NCBI GenBank assembly: GCA_025738555.1
Contig: JAOVFP010000022.1
Span: forward strand, 372,001 to 436,000
Direction: 5' to 3'
Length of the DNA stretch: 64,000 bases
Source: Cyathus striatus
Taxonomy: Eukaryota; Basidiomycota; Agaricomycetes; Agaricales; Nidulariaceae
Under the pieces are notes generated by a model. It made no database searches, was not told where the DNA came from, and saw only the letters and a list, made by a program, of their open reading frames with translations. The position numbers were made by a program, and so were the translations under genes. How positions within the stretch are numbered: the first letter of the stretch is position 1; the number at the start of each line of letters is the position of its first letter. Shown piece by piece: positions 45,705 to 57,989 of the stretch.

Positions 45705-46394
45705 CTATATACACGTACCAATTTGGACGTGTCCCACAACTTCATCCTTGAATTGTTCAGAGGACATTGCAGTAAGTGGGTACATCACATCCTCAAACTC
45801 TGCCTTCACAAGTTGAAGAAACAGGTCGCATACATGATGAGCCTGCTGACGTGTCTTTAGGTACACCAGGATCTTTTTGAATGAATTGCGTGTGGTTGGG
45901 TTTGGAATAAAACAAACAGGTCCCGCAACGATGTATGCATTGAATATCCCATAGGCTGGGCAATCAACTTCAGGTTTGGCCAATCCGCACCCATGTCTAT
46001 TCCGAAGAATGGTCCTCACCCATAGCTAGTGTTGTGTATATTATCTCAAAGGTCTTCATTGAACAAGTGCTAGTGAGTACTACCCATGGTATCTCTCTAG
46101 ACTCTGCCTGCCATAACTCTTAATGCACCGAGCTCCCCATAGGCTTTTCGGAACTCATCTTTCTACTCTTCTATGACAAGCTATTGCAGTGACCTTCTTA
46201 TGAAACTTCGCTTCCCAGAACAATTTCTTGAAGTGTGTGCTCCATAGGAGGATTTCAGGCAATGCATACACTAAGCGGTACATTCCCCGCATGATTTCTT
46301 TAAATACAGATGCGTCATTATTATCTTCATTTACAGCAATGGCTGATAAACTACACTCTTGATATGTATTCCCAATGTACAACTCTCGCTTCAC
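45705..46394 (-). pseudogene. RecQ-like DEAD/DEAH helicase fragment
   Basis: Minus-strand pieces in helicase order. The segment from 46394 gives ASVFKEIMRGMYRLVYALPE, resembling the SPE region before the DEAH box. In another frame follow KDEFRKAYGELGALRVMAGR and, in a third, EIPWVVLTSTCSMKTFEIIY, which equals the motif III region. Then at 46019-45705 comes SFKKILVYLKTRQQAHHVCD, the start of the second RecA lobe. The frame changes twice, and in-frame stops occur. The box that should read DEAH is degraded. Only about a third of a helicase is left. Repetitive RecQ-like helicase fragments are common in mushroom genomes. An unrecognised frame at 45345-45626 may be a further remnant. Confidence 0.7.
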
Positions 46395-46965
46395 ATTAAG
46401 GGCGGCGCAGTGTAGATGGCACAGACTGCAATAGTTCAGGATCTTCTAGTTCCATAGCAGAGCTGTACAGTGTATGCATGGAGGGGACACGGGGACGTGT
46501 GCTTCAACACATTGAGCGCTGTTGACACACCGGCAGGTTGGCAGCTAAAATATCGATCATTCTCATTGGTCAGACTAGAGTGACAATCTAGACTGTGTGA
46601 CTCCGGTATATAAAATTTTATCTTATGTAATGTACACTTCATTCGCCAATCTATTGATTTTAATTGCTTTGCACTGCCCCGCTAAAACCTGGACTTTAGT
46701 ACAAGACCGTCCACCAAGGTGGACAGATCCACTCACGTGGATATCTTGGGCGAGACTACCTCTCACCTCCCATCCCTTCCTTTCTGCTATGTCTGTTCCT
46801 AAGCTATCCATTCTGCTTTCCTGTCCTTGCTCCCTCAAGACATTCCTACCTTTCTCAAACCTTCTGTCCTGGATGGCTAGGAATCTGTGCTTCTAGAATA
46901 TGGGTATCTTGACTTGTGCTTCTTCGTGCGAGGCTACCACGCCAGTAAGTCCTTCCATTCCCCTT
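46395..46965. other. Intergenic, no gene recognised
   Basis: No gene. Short palindromes such as CCACCAAGGTGG near 46709-46720. The right side grades into the pyrimidine-rich block. Confidence 0.4.
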
Positions 46966-47385
46966 ACTGTACTTGCACTCTCACTCATATTCTTGCTTCC
47001 TTACTGTCTGGCCCTCGTACTCGTGCTCATCCTCTCGCTCTTTTGCTGTCATGCTTGTGCTCGTCCTCCTATCCCCTTGCCCTCTCACTGTTCTTCTCAC
47101 TTGTTCCCTCCCTCTCTGACTCTCACCTTTGTGCCTGTCCTCTTGCTCGTCGTTTCCCTCTCTCGTCCTTGTACCCATCCTCTCACTCATCCTCTCACTC
47201 TTGCGCTTATCTTCTTGCACTTCCTTTCACTCTCTTGTCCTCATACTCATTCCCCCATTGCCCTCGAGCTCGAGCTCTCATTCTACCCTTGCCCTCTTGT
47301 GCTCACACTCATCCTCTTGTTTTCTTTCCCTTACCCTCTTGCTCCTTTCTCATTCACCCACTCCTTTTCCCTCATGAGATATATG
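46966..47385 (+). repeat. Pyrimidine-rich low-complexity block
   Basis: About 420 bases composed mainly of C and T on the plus strand, with irregular CTCATCCTCTCACTC-type units. It keeps several frames open by chance (up to 182 codons of Ser/Leu/Pro/Cys). Not a gene. Confidence 0.85.
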
Positions 47386-47842
47386 CTTATTATGTGAATG
47401 TCAAGTTACAGTACATTTGCAGTTATATTGAGTGAGAAGGTGCTGCTAGTTATATAGAGTAATATGTTTATATAAATCATGAAGGATGTATAATATGTCT
47501 AGATTATACTATGTATGTTTTATTTTCAATACAATGATAATATGTGGTTGCACTATTTAAACTGTACATTTCAGTCTAATGTGAACAACATATATTTAAC
47601 TTTCAAACATTACCAGCTAATGTGCACTAATATCTCCCTAAGACTGTTCTTATTACTTCAAATAAGGGAGGGGGTTAAGTAATTTCACTAATTTCACTAA
47701 TCTGAACAATTTTCTCTAATATCAGCATATATCAAGTAAAATTACAGTAATTCCGAAGTAATTTCACTATTTTGGCAACTTAGATTTTTCCTGATGCCCC
47801 TTACTGAGAAGATGTGCTTTTACAACAGAGTTCAAGTCTTTC
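47386..47842. other. Intergenic, AT-rich
   Basis: No feature supported. Confidence 0.45.
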
Positions 47843-48426
47843 TTGCGCCATATTTATGGAGATCTCTTTTATTCTCTTTTTTGTTTGTTCCAATTTGTGG
47901 ACGACAGCTATCTGACCTTGAAACCATATGACACTTTGATAGCAGATGTATCGGAACTGGACAGCCTCATTAGAAATCACGACATAGTGCCGACAAGAAG
48001 CAAGGATTACTATCTTGTGATGGCCACTTATGATTACGAGTGCTATCTATCAGGAAAACTAGCGACAATAACCAAGAAGGGAAGCATTCGTTGGGCAAAG
48101 GAAATGATTACTAGATTCATGTCGGAGGTGGGTAAAGGAGGCGGATAGGTATGTAGACGAAATGAGGCTTACGGCAGGGAAGCGATTACTTTTATTCTGT
48201 TTCAAGAGTCTCGAGCTGTACTTACATGATATTAAATAAGTTTATATATATAAATGAAAACAATCACAGGAACAGCGCTGAGCTGAATCAAGAAGTTGGA
48301 TCTACCAGCTCCAGCTCACCCATGGATCCTTGGATTTTCAGGAGGGGTCACCCGGGTAAGTATATTGAAGGTCGAGTGAAGATTGAATACGGTGGTGCTA
48401 CGAAGGACTACGCAGCACGCGTGGGG
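47843..48426 (+). CDS. Possible hypothetical gene, exons not resolved
   Basis: The 47893-48130 stretch encodes a protein-like sequence (YLTLKPYDTLIADVSELDSL, later KDYYLVMATYDYECYLSGKL and IRWAKEMITRFMSE). An intron with a GTGGGT donor may follow. A second stretch from about 48290 gives NQEVGSTSSSSPMDPWIFRR and ends at a GTAAGT donor near 48355. No start codon in frame was found and the splice choices are ambiguous. No family recognised. It could be a decayed gene. Confidence 0.35.
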
Positions 48427-48774
48427 TGAGGCGCGATTTCCCTCTTGGAAAGGCCCTCCGAATGCCCAGGACATTCTTAACGCGACACTTCACACTGACT
48501 CGGTTTTGGTATTGCCTAAGTGTAACGTCAACAGCGAATATTATGAGAATAGGCAGCATACGCATACCTGGGAACTAGTTATATAACCACCCCATCCGAA
48601 AGTTAAAGAACAAACAGCAATGAATATGAAATCGGCGGACCGAAAATTCGATGGTTCGGCTATAGTTACGTTCAAAGGATATTGCTGAGTCTAAGGTTTT
48701 TAATCCAAGTCTTCAAATCATATATGTATATTGCAGAAATGCCTTGGTATCGTACCGACGCACTAAGAAGTCCA

Positions 48775-49200
48775 TCAAGGTATAAAATCAACCATATACC
48801 ACCTCGGCTCCTCATCCGTTTCAAATGCCTCCTTAAACAACGCAATAATTTCCTCGTTCTTAGTTAACTCCATCTCCTTCGCATTTGCATTCGTCCCGAC
48901 AACGTGACAAATGACGCTGGTTCTTGGGCTATTTTCATCTCGAAATACGGACGCAAGGCGTAGAGACAGTTTATCCGGTAATCCATCGCACATTATCAGA
49001 TGTGCTTCAGTTTTTTGATAATACTCTTCTTCGTCCTGCAAGATATTATGTTTCTTCGCATACGTTAGTAAATCTTCGTTGGTTGGGGCGTATCCGAATA
49101 CGTAGTAGGGGATAATTGGTTTCCCGTTGGGGCCTGGGTTAAGGTTACGAAGAGGTGGCATGCTTTGACGTTGGATGGTTTTGTCACTTTCTTCGGTCAT
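48775..49200 (-). CDS. Hypothetical protein, 141 aa
   Basis: A single-exon frame from ATG at 49200 to the stop at 48775. Sequence features: a polar start (MTEESDKTIQRQSMPPLRNL), an aromatic stretch IPYYVFGYAPTNEDLLTYAK, an acidic helix region, SVICHVVGTNANAKEMELTK, and an acidic C-terminus ending EPRWYMVDFIP. No signal peptide or membrane span. Composition and length look like a genuine small soluble protein. I do not recognise the family. It stands alone between transposon remnants. Confidence 0.6.
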   Translation of the reverse strand: MTEESDKTIQRQSMPPLRNLNPGPNGKPIIPYYVFGYAPTNEDLLTYAKKHNILQDEEEYYQKTEAHLIMCDGLPDKLSLRLASVFRDENSPRTSVICHVVGTNANAKEMELTKNEEIIALFKEAFETDEEPRWYMVDFIP

Positions 49201-49369
49201 GCTGTAGCCTGTCGGAAATGGATTAATCAGACTTCAGTTGAGTTGGATGAGGGTGGTTATTGGGTAAACTTAGTACGCAGGTGAAAACTTGAGAGTGAAT
49301 TTGAAGACCAGGTGTTGTGCCATAAGTTAACGTATACTGTACCAATTCGAATAGTTCGTCACAGTGTTG

Positions 49370-49660
49370 GCATGGTCAGTCAATGGAGGTCCGAATGGTC
49401 TGATTAGTCATACACCATCTGACCTATAGACGGGTCAGTCAAACGTATTGACGGGGTCACAATGGGTCTATAGTTAAAATCGTTCCCACGCTTTTCATGA
49501 CGCAGAATTAGAGCGCTGAGCGACGCCACATTAAACGCTTGGTCCATTGCTTAGTAGTACCATAATTCGGCTTCCACTGACCAGTCAGTGATTGACCTGT
49601 CGACCGTCAATCATTGACTCGGACCCTCTTGACGGACGGGGTCTGACCCCGTCAATGACA
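49370..49660. repeat. GTCA/TGAC-rich inverted block
   Basis: Many copies of TGACGGGGTC, GGTCAGTCAATG and their complements in both orientations between 49370 and 49660, directly left of repeat copy D. It looks like a small foldback element or a nested insertion site. Confidence 0.5.
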
Positions 49661-51918
49661 ACGCTGACGTGATGCATTTGGGTCGGTAACAATTTCTATG
49701 CGTAGCGTAAGAAGTCCCGAAGAAGTTGACACGCCAAATACAGGGAAGTGTTTGGAGGAAGGGTGTCCAGGACAGTCGGTGGGGAGAGGGAATCCTAGGG
49801 GAATGGAGTACGTTATCCTCAGGAAGCGGCACACCACAGGTACCACTCATCCTCATCAGTAACCGCCATGAACCATCCTCCAAATGCGCGCTCATCTCCT
49901 CCTCCCCTCCTCCTACAGCTACCACCTCACATAACGAGCGGAGAACAACCAGTGTGACGGATAGTCTCTACCATTACGCGTACACATGTTCGCTTAGAAG
50001 TAGCATGTTGGCCACAAGATGCTGCACTAGTGATCGTTTGCCCGAGGTAAGAACGAGGAAGAGCAACAACTGGAGGGCGACCCATGGTGTACTGATATAG
50101 CTGAAAGGCAAGGTGTCTGACGAAGAGGGATACTTTGATGTGGTACAGGTTTCAATCGAGCGTTCGCACTGCTCTAATTGCGTCCCACCTGCTGCAAGAT
50201 TGGGTCCTCGCGTGGTATTCAGACTCAGTTAAAGCACTGATGTAGAACATACTACGCCCGCAGTCACATTTAGTGACAATACCCCTTGTCATCTCAGCAA
50301 TGCAAAAATATACTTGGTCGTGGTTACACGTTACGTAGCGATCCCTTGGAGAGGTCAATCGACCGAAAACAAGGAGTATTTGAAGGACCACGAAAGACGG
50401 ACAGGTGCTCCTCTGGCCATGAAATACGCGGGGGCGGCACGAAGGGGCGGGATCACCAATATATCTTTTTGACCTTCCACCTTCAATTCCCCGAATCGTA
50501 CTCCCAGCTGCACCCTGTCACATTCATTCCCAACATTCCTTGCAGCACAGCTTCAGGCAAGCCTCGTCCTGCTCAACCTTATGCTCTCATCCCTGGTGAA
50601 CATCTACACGTGGAGGATGGACAACGCTGTACCACAAGCAAACAAGACGAGTTACATGCGAAGCTGTGCATGCTGGCCCCTGAGTATCCTGATGCCGAAC
50701 CACGGGAGAGACCCTTGAAGAGTCGAGTACACCATCTCATCGTGAAGAACGAGGTACCTGTGCTCCTACTAGTACTGTAGGTGACATATAAGTGACGGGC
50801 GGTGTACGGTATTGACGAACAAGATCCACATTCGACAGCGTAAAATGGACGCGCCGAATACAGCCAAGTGGTTGGAAATCATCAGCGCTACGGGGGAGGA
50901 ATCCTCAAAGCGCAAAGCACGCTGTCACAAAAGGGAACTCATCAGGATGAAGGCTCTAACAACCCGAACAACTTCAGCGGATGGTATGGGGAGGAACGCG
51001 CAAAGCACAAAAGCACGCTGTCTCCCAGGAGCCAAGGCCCAGAAGCCGCGGATGAAAGTGCCACATCTCTTCGAAGCTTCAGCTTCAACAATCAGGATTT
51101 TCTCCAAATACACCGCATCGAAGTATCCGTAGAACAGCCACCCCCATTGTTACCCCTCGTACTTGCCAATTTCGCCAGGGCAGGCCAGCACTCCTCGCAT
51201 GACCCGCTCATTTACGTATCACAATGGAAACGTCTAACAGATGTAGGGAGGAGAGCTTGCGGCGAGATGGTACCACTGATCAGGTACCCGAAGTAAGGAG
51301 TCTGCGTCGAGGTGTAGAGGGAAAGTATCGGTCGTAGTTGAATGCCCTAGTATCAGAAGGACTGAAGAGCTTTTGAATGTGGTAAGTTACGAGGAGCGTG
51401 TCGATTCTCAAAGCACGTCCTACTAGTCTCGTATAAGAGTCATCATCTGGCGATGAGGGTGTCGATGCTCCAAGAGCGACTTGCTCGTCTCATATAAGAG
51501 ACACCATCTGGCGATATGGATGTGTGTGGACTGCGGACTATGTCTGGACAGAGGAGCTCGCAGATCCTTACTTAGGCACCTACAACCCCAAGTGGCGGTT
51601 TTCCTGTATGATCTTAGCGCAATATGATAGTTGATAGGGTAAGTGGTGAAAAAGCGAGAAGTTGCATGGAATCTAGGATTTCCTGCACAAGGAGCGTCAG
51701 TGAAAAGCGCAACGTGGAAACTTGGCACAGGTACACGCCTTGTAACAACCGCATCTACACATAAAAGGCCACTACGCCGCCGGACAAGTGCTGATCTGGA
51801 TCGTGTAGCCACCTAACGTGTGCCGTACGCTATGATTCTGTGGTCATGGATCAATCGATCACGAAGGGATGTAAGCCATATGCATAAAGGATAAAGGATA
51901 TCCTCGAGAGGTCTGGTA
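49661..51918 (+). mobile_element. Repeat family R, copy D
   Basis: Starts GTGATGCATTTGGGTCGGTA. Colinear with 30284-32600, with long stretches of near identity. The shared GGACGCGCCGAATACAGCC... and CAATCAGGATTTTCTCCAA regions carry frames on both strands that differ by small indels between copies, so none looks conserved as protein. The copy stops abruptly at about 51918, in the CCTCGAGAGGTCTGGTACT region, where the inverted copy begins. Confidence 0.75.
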
Positions 51919-53935
51919 CTGGCGGTGGGCAACGTAAGTCTGGGTGGGCAGAGGAAGTGTTTGTGTGTCAACATCACAGACAAATATTTACCAATACTTC
52001 GGGCGAAGTCACCGACGATGACCTCGCCTTGACCTTGCCATTCAGCATTTCATAAATGCATCAAGATACTTCATTTTCTCAGTGACTAACAACATGCATC
52101 GATTCTAAACATATCCCGCACTGTTCATACACTGTACAACAGTAACTGTGCCAACGCTAACTGAGGTTCCTCTGGGGCCTACAAGGTAAGTATACATGTC
52201 TTGGTACCGCGTCATCTCCAGCTTCTCGTTGATCTAACCACCCAGGTATACGTTTGTAGTACAAAAAGATACTACGTACTTGTGTAGTTCACTACCATGC
52301 TGAGGAATCATATTGGGAAAGCGACGAGGCATCCACATCGTGCTCTGGAATCAAGGAAGAGGAAGGACTCCGGAAGGGTTGGAAAAGACCTGACGTGGAT
52401 GTGCTCCATCTACAAGGTCTGTACTGACTCTTTCTGTTTCGTTAGTTGCTAACGTTCTAACTGTTTCATATAGGAAAATGAAGTAACGACCGAGCTCCGG
52501 TCTGCAATCCCCTCTCGCCTCTACGCCCACTGTATTAGAAGTTTCAGCGAGAGTGTACCAGATCTCTCGAGGATATCGTATACGGCCTACATCCCTCCAT
52601 GATCCATGCCCACAGAGGTCCAGTCGCAAATGCACGAATCATAGTGTACGACACATGCTAGGTGGCCACTAGACTACACGATCCAGCTCAAGACTATTTC
52701 AGCAGCATATTGGCCTTCTATGTCCGGTTACGGCGGTCTAAGGTATTTATGCGCCGACTCTCGATGCGTTATCCACTAACAGCACATATACAGACAGACA
52801 CCCCTAGATCTCTCTGAAAATTCTCGCATTTCCCCCACCTACCACGTCATCTATCGTATTGCACAAATCATACGGGTGGTGCCGGCGTATACCAGCTCAG
52901 CCAGCTATGCGTTCCTTGCTAGTCCCCGGGGTGTTTCTGCACCACGTTCATCGAGTATGGCTGCTGCTTTTGCCCCCAGGAAACCGGTACTTTGAAAGCC
53001 CCCCCCAGGAAGATGAGCATGACAGCATCGACGCACTCATCATAACTTACTTTCCACACTCAAAGGCCCCGTTCCGTCTGTCCGGCTGACACCAGGGTGC
53101 CCAACATTCAACCGTCATCGATACCGTCCAACCACCACCATTCCTCAACACCCTCCCTCATTCATATTTCGACCATATCATCTCGCCAAAGCTTCACCTT
53201 CTGCGGCGTCAGCTGGATGGTGGGGTTATGATATGTGGGTGGGGGCTTCGGGGTGTCGTCCATCATTGGAGACGAAGGTGCATGTATGCTGTGTGAGTAA
53301 ATGGACATCGATGAGGAAAGCTATTCCTCCTGCTTTGGGGATGTCTGGGCGAAGTTGTTTGGAGTGGTTTGTTTGTGCTTGAAGATGACGATGGTATGGA
53401 TCGGATATCTAGGATACAGGTCGGACGCAATTAGAGCAGTGCGAACACTCGATCGAAACCTGTACCGTATCAAGTCTTTCGCAACGGACGTCTTCACTTT
53501 CAACCACATCAACACATCATGGGCCGTCATTCACTCGCCGCTCTCGCTTCGGACAATCGTTCAGTGGTACAACATGCTACTTCTAAGCGAATGTGTGGAC
53601 GCGTAATGGTTGAGCCTATGGGATGTCATCCGTCATATTGGTTGTTTCTGGCTCATTATGTGAGACGATAGCTGTGGAAGGAGGGGGGATATGAGCGCGC
53701 ATTTGGAGGATGGTTCATTGCTGTTGCAGATGAGGGGGGTGAGTAGTACCGGTAGTGTGCTGCATTCTGTGGATAGCATACTACATGCTCCAAGGATCCG
53801 TTCTCCCTACCGACCGTCCTGGACACCCTTCCTCCAAGCGCTTCCCTGCATTCGCGTGTCAATTTCTCTGGGACTCCTTACGCTACACGTAATCGCTGCC
53901 GACCCAGATATGTCCAAATACGTCACGTGACTTGG
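51919..53935 (-). mobile_element. Repeat family R, copy E (inverted)
   Basis: Reads in the opposite direction to copy D. Its outer end at 53935 is the complement of the family's left end (ACGTCACGTGAC, then the GGGTCGGCAGCG region). Its inner end near 51950-52050 matches the family's distal end. The middle (52700-52960) resembles the middle of copy B more than copy D. Together D and E form a tail-to-tail pair. Confidence 0.7.
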
Positions 53936-54326
53936 AACTGGGCATCAGCATCACCGAGGCGTTGGCAAGAAACATAGAATACTTAAGAGGAACAGAAGAT
54001 AAGATAAAAGACGAATACGGCTCATGATGAGCAGCAGAGACGCCATAACTGCGTGACCTGTTGAGAAGAAATAGTACAATATCCTTGAAAGTCAACGATT
54101 AATCACAGCGCCGCTGGCTTTTAAATGTGACGAAGAGTTAACACAAAGAAATAGGAATCGCACAGGCCCATTCGCAGACGGTGCTCCCAACCAACTCGCA
54201 TTTTTGCGCATCCCACGAAACTCGTCTGTGTTCCAGCGAGTACCCGATCCATCCCCTGGCTCGAATACTACAAGTATAGGGATAACCCCTATAGTTCGTT
54301 CTATGCTTAGGTTACTATTACTGTAG
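53936..54326. other. Intergenic, no gene recognised
   Basis: No feature supported. It may contain decayed upstream exons of the GMC remnant, but none were recognised. Confidence 0.4.
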
Positions 54327-54990
<664 letters not shown>

Positions 54991-55292
54991 TGCTCAGTAG
55001 CGTAGTAATACTTTCTGATTCGTGTTCCACGCATACTCAGAGGAAAATGCGGAGAAGACCACTGCAAAATAACAAAGAGGAAATATACTAAGCGAAGGAT
55101 GGCATACTCCTCACAATGAGTCGAACGACAGTCACCTAGCGCATAGTACTGGTGGGCGTGAATGACATCGTGATCGTCCCTCAAGGAGAGAACAGAGACT
55201 CCGTCATATCTGCGAGTAACCCAAACGAATGGGTTAGTACCCTGGCTCTAGAATATCTCAGGCCCGTTCATTCAACTCTCAGACTCACCATA

Positions 55293-56096
55293 TAGTAGAT
55301 GAGTTCCCGCAAGGATCTGGCGCAGTCTAACGTCGCCAGACATGGGCGCGCCGAGTTGCCGAGATGAATTTCAAATTCTGGAGCACCGTCAGACTGCGCC
55401 AGACATGAACATCTGGCGAGGCCCCCCCCCTCTGCCAGACTTGCGAAACCACTTCAGACCTCTTTAAAAGGTAGTTACTCACGATATAAAATCTTCAAAA
55501 GGAAGTTTCGTCCGGTTTCCGCATGATTTCCTTCGGCTTATCTCCGTTTCGTCCGTCTATTGTTTGTCTCACCTCAGACAAGGGTGGATCGGATCACTGT
55601 AAATATGGTACAACCTGATTTACTTAACAATTAGAATAGTTATTAAAATATGTTATCTGACTGATGTGTGAGAAAATCTAGAATATGTGCAAGAATATGA
55701 AAACTGACTGATCCATGCAATATATTTACAATAAGATCTGTGACCCCATCCATTCCTAGGCCAATCGGAAATTTTTCGGAGGCTCGGTTCATGTTGCACA
55801 GGTAAAATCAGCACAAAACAATTGGAACAATAAGCAGATGTATTACCCAATTTAGAATTTTCTAATGCATCTGACACATTACATATTTTATGGCATATTC
55901 TAATTGTTACAAAAATCGGGATGTACCATATTTACATGAACCCGATTTAGGCCTGTCTGAGGTGTCTGAAGCTGTCTGACGATGATCTGGAGTCAGTGGA
56001 TGGTCATGTTACAGTCTGGCACCAGAGAGGCGTAAACCAGAGTTTGAAAATCTGGTGTCACCAGACTGCCAGATCCTTATGGGAAGTCACCCAGTG
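55293..56096. mobile_element. Non-autonomous TIR element, family 1, second copy
   Basis: The right end read inward is CACTGGGTGACTTCCCATAA and the left end TAGTAGATGAGTTCCCGCAA; both continue into GGATCTGGC. It contains CTGG-polyC-CCAG hairpin wording near 55410-55434 and many CAGTCTGG/CCAGACTG words in both orientations. The terminus and poly-C hairpin match the element at 16408-17146. No transposase frame. Confidence 0.6.
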
Positions 56097-57239
56097 TAGA
56101 CGGTTATGGACACTGTTGATCTGTCACATATGACATTAGACACACAATGCGACATTGGTCCAAAGGATTAGGCATATTATTAGAATTTTCAATGCGAATT
56201 TGAAACACTGCTAAGGTAGACATAGTTCATACTCATCCAATGTCATGTGATGTGACATAGCAGTGACAATGGACTTAGCAAAAGGCTCATGGTCCTGACT
56301 GTGCATCCCCAACATATGTTGCATTCCACCATTGAGAGCAATAGCAACGTAACATCAATAGGCTGTTTCAACATGGAGATAATTCACTCCCTTTCATTAT
56401 ATATACATTAGATACCAATAGATAGTATAATAATATTAATGTATATTTGCCTTAAGCAACTCCTCCAAAATCCATTCAGGATGAACTCTATGACCTTGGT
56501 ATTTTTTTGATGCCCAAGCAGCCTGTCATCCATTCAAGCCTCAATGATACACATCAATGAAGCAATGAGAAGAGACTGCATATTTGTTCAAATGAAGGAA
56601 CATCAGATAATCTGATGCTTAGGCAAATGCATGGGTACACCATACCCATGCAAGTCACAGGTAAGGGTATGGGTCAGGTCTTTGAGACACATAACCCGTG
56701 GGTAGTGTATTGAATAAAGATGACAAGAATGAAGTTGCCATAAGCATAATACCTTTTATTGGGTGCATAGTGTACATAATTGTATAAATGTGTTTGTGTT
56801 TACAGGAAAACTCGGTTTTGCATTTTGTTCAGCTTGCGGGGTTGAGCTTATGTGATATAATATTATACAATTCATTAAAACTAACATTGCGACTCCAATT
56901 TATTTCGTATGTTATCGATATTAGATACCTGAATAGACCTACACTTCACGGTCGTAACGACCCTAAATTTGTATTTTTAGGCCATTTTGTTCAGTTTCTA
57001 TGAATGATATTGTTTGCCTCTTTCCATGTACCCAGACAATAAAATTCCTACTCTAAATCACAATCACTTGTTTCTTATTTAGATAGACAGATTGCACTAG
57101 TACATACTGGTTACATGTGCTATGGGCATGTTCCATACTACTGTATATTGGACTTAATACAACTTTTATTTAATTTGTGATGCATGTATTGGTCTGAATA
57201 TATTATTGAACATTTGAATCCATTTAATAATTTCTTTTA
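56097..57239. other. AT-rich intergenic with ATGGGT words
   Basis: No gene recognised. Around 56628-56706 GCATGGGTACACCATACCCATG and GGTATGGGT words recur, as at 57721-57845. Confidence 0.45.
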
Positions 57240-57680
57240 AAGTTGTTGTAACTCTTTCAAATCAGTCTGTATTCATATCACTTTTTATATGGTACAGGCC
57301 TTCTACAACATGCTTGTAACGAGCCTACAAACGTTTAAACCGACCGCTTGGATCAGCCTGAATATGTAATTAAACCCTTTCATTTTGTTTGAATATATTA
57401 ATAATTTCGATTAAAACTCTTGTAGCTCTTTCAAGTCAATCCGTATTCGTATCAAGTTTTGTATGATAAGGACCCTCAGTGACCTGTTTAATATGAGCCT
57501 ATGAACATATAAATCAATTGCTTGGATCTGTCTAAATTTAGTATTGAATATTTCAATATATTTAACAATTTCTATTTAAACTGTTGTAACTCTTTCAAAT
57601 CAGTCTGCATTTGTATCACATTTCATACACAATACACCCTCCTCGATACGTTTAAAATGAGCCTACAAACGCTTAAATTG
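57240..57680 (+). repeat. Approx. 170-bp degenerate tandem repeat, three units
   Basis: Units start near 57244, 57421 and 57585, each with TTGTAACTCTTTCAAATCAG or a near variant, then ATTCGTATCA, GAGCCTACAAACGTTTAAA and GCTTGGATC in the same order. AT-rich and non-coding. Confidence 0.75.
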
Positions 57681-57720
57681 ACAAATTAGATCGATCAAAA
57701 TATATAATTGAAAAAGTAAT

Positions 57721-57845
57721 GGTAAAACCCATGGGTTACCATGGGTATTGATTACCCATGCAAACCCATACCCATGGGAATGGGTATGGGTTAGTGTGGG
57801 TATGGGTATGGGTCGAGCTCCAGATACCCATGGGTTACTCATGAT
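57721..57845. repeat. ACCCATGGGT palindromic cluster
   Basis: Dense overlapping copies of ACCCATGGGT, TACCCATG and TATGGGTATGGGT in both orientations, about 145 bases beyond the 3' end of the transposase remnant. Plausibly the transposon's subterminal region. Confidence 0.65.
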
Positions 57846-57989
57846 GTTGCCTACTGGCAGTGATGCTGTGTTGATCAATCAGAAACATCAGATGTCAATG
57901 TACTGCCACATTGTCTGAGTTGGAGCTGAGTCAAGTGCATCCAACATGTTCTTCTCCAGGTCCTCCTTCTTCAACAATGGTGGACACTG

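Noticed and set aside
46887..47435. 182-codon open frame of Ser/Leu/Cys/Pro-rich sequence
   Set aside because: Lies in a pyrimidine-rich low-complexity block that keeps several frames open at once; no motif, no start context, no splice sense.
57721..57845. Telomere-like repeat
   Set aside because: The words are ATGGGT in both orientations rather than TTAGGG runs in one.
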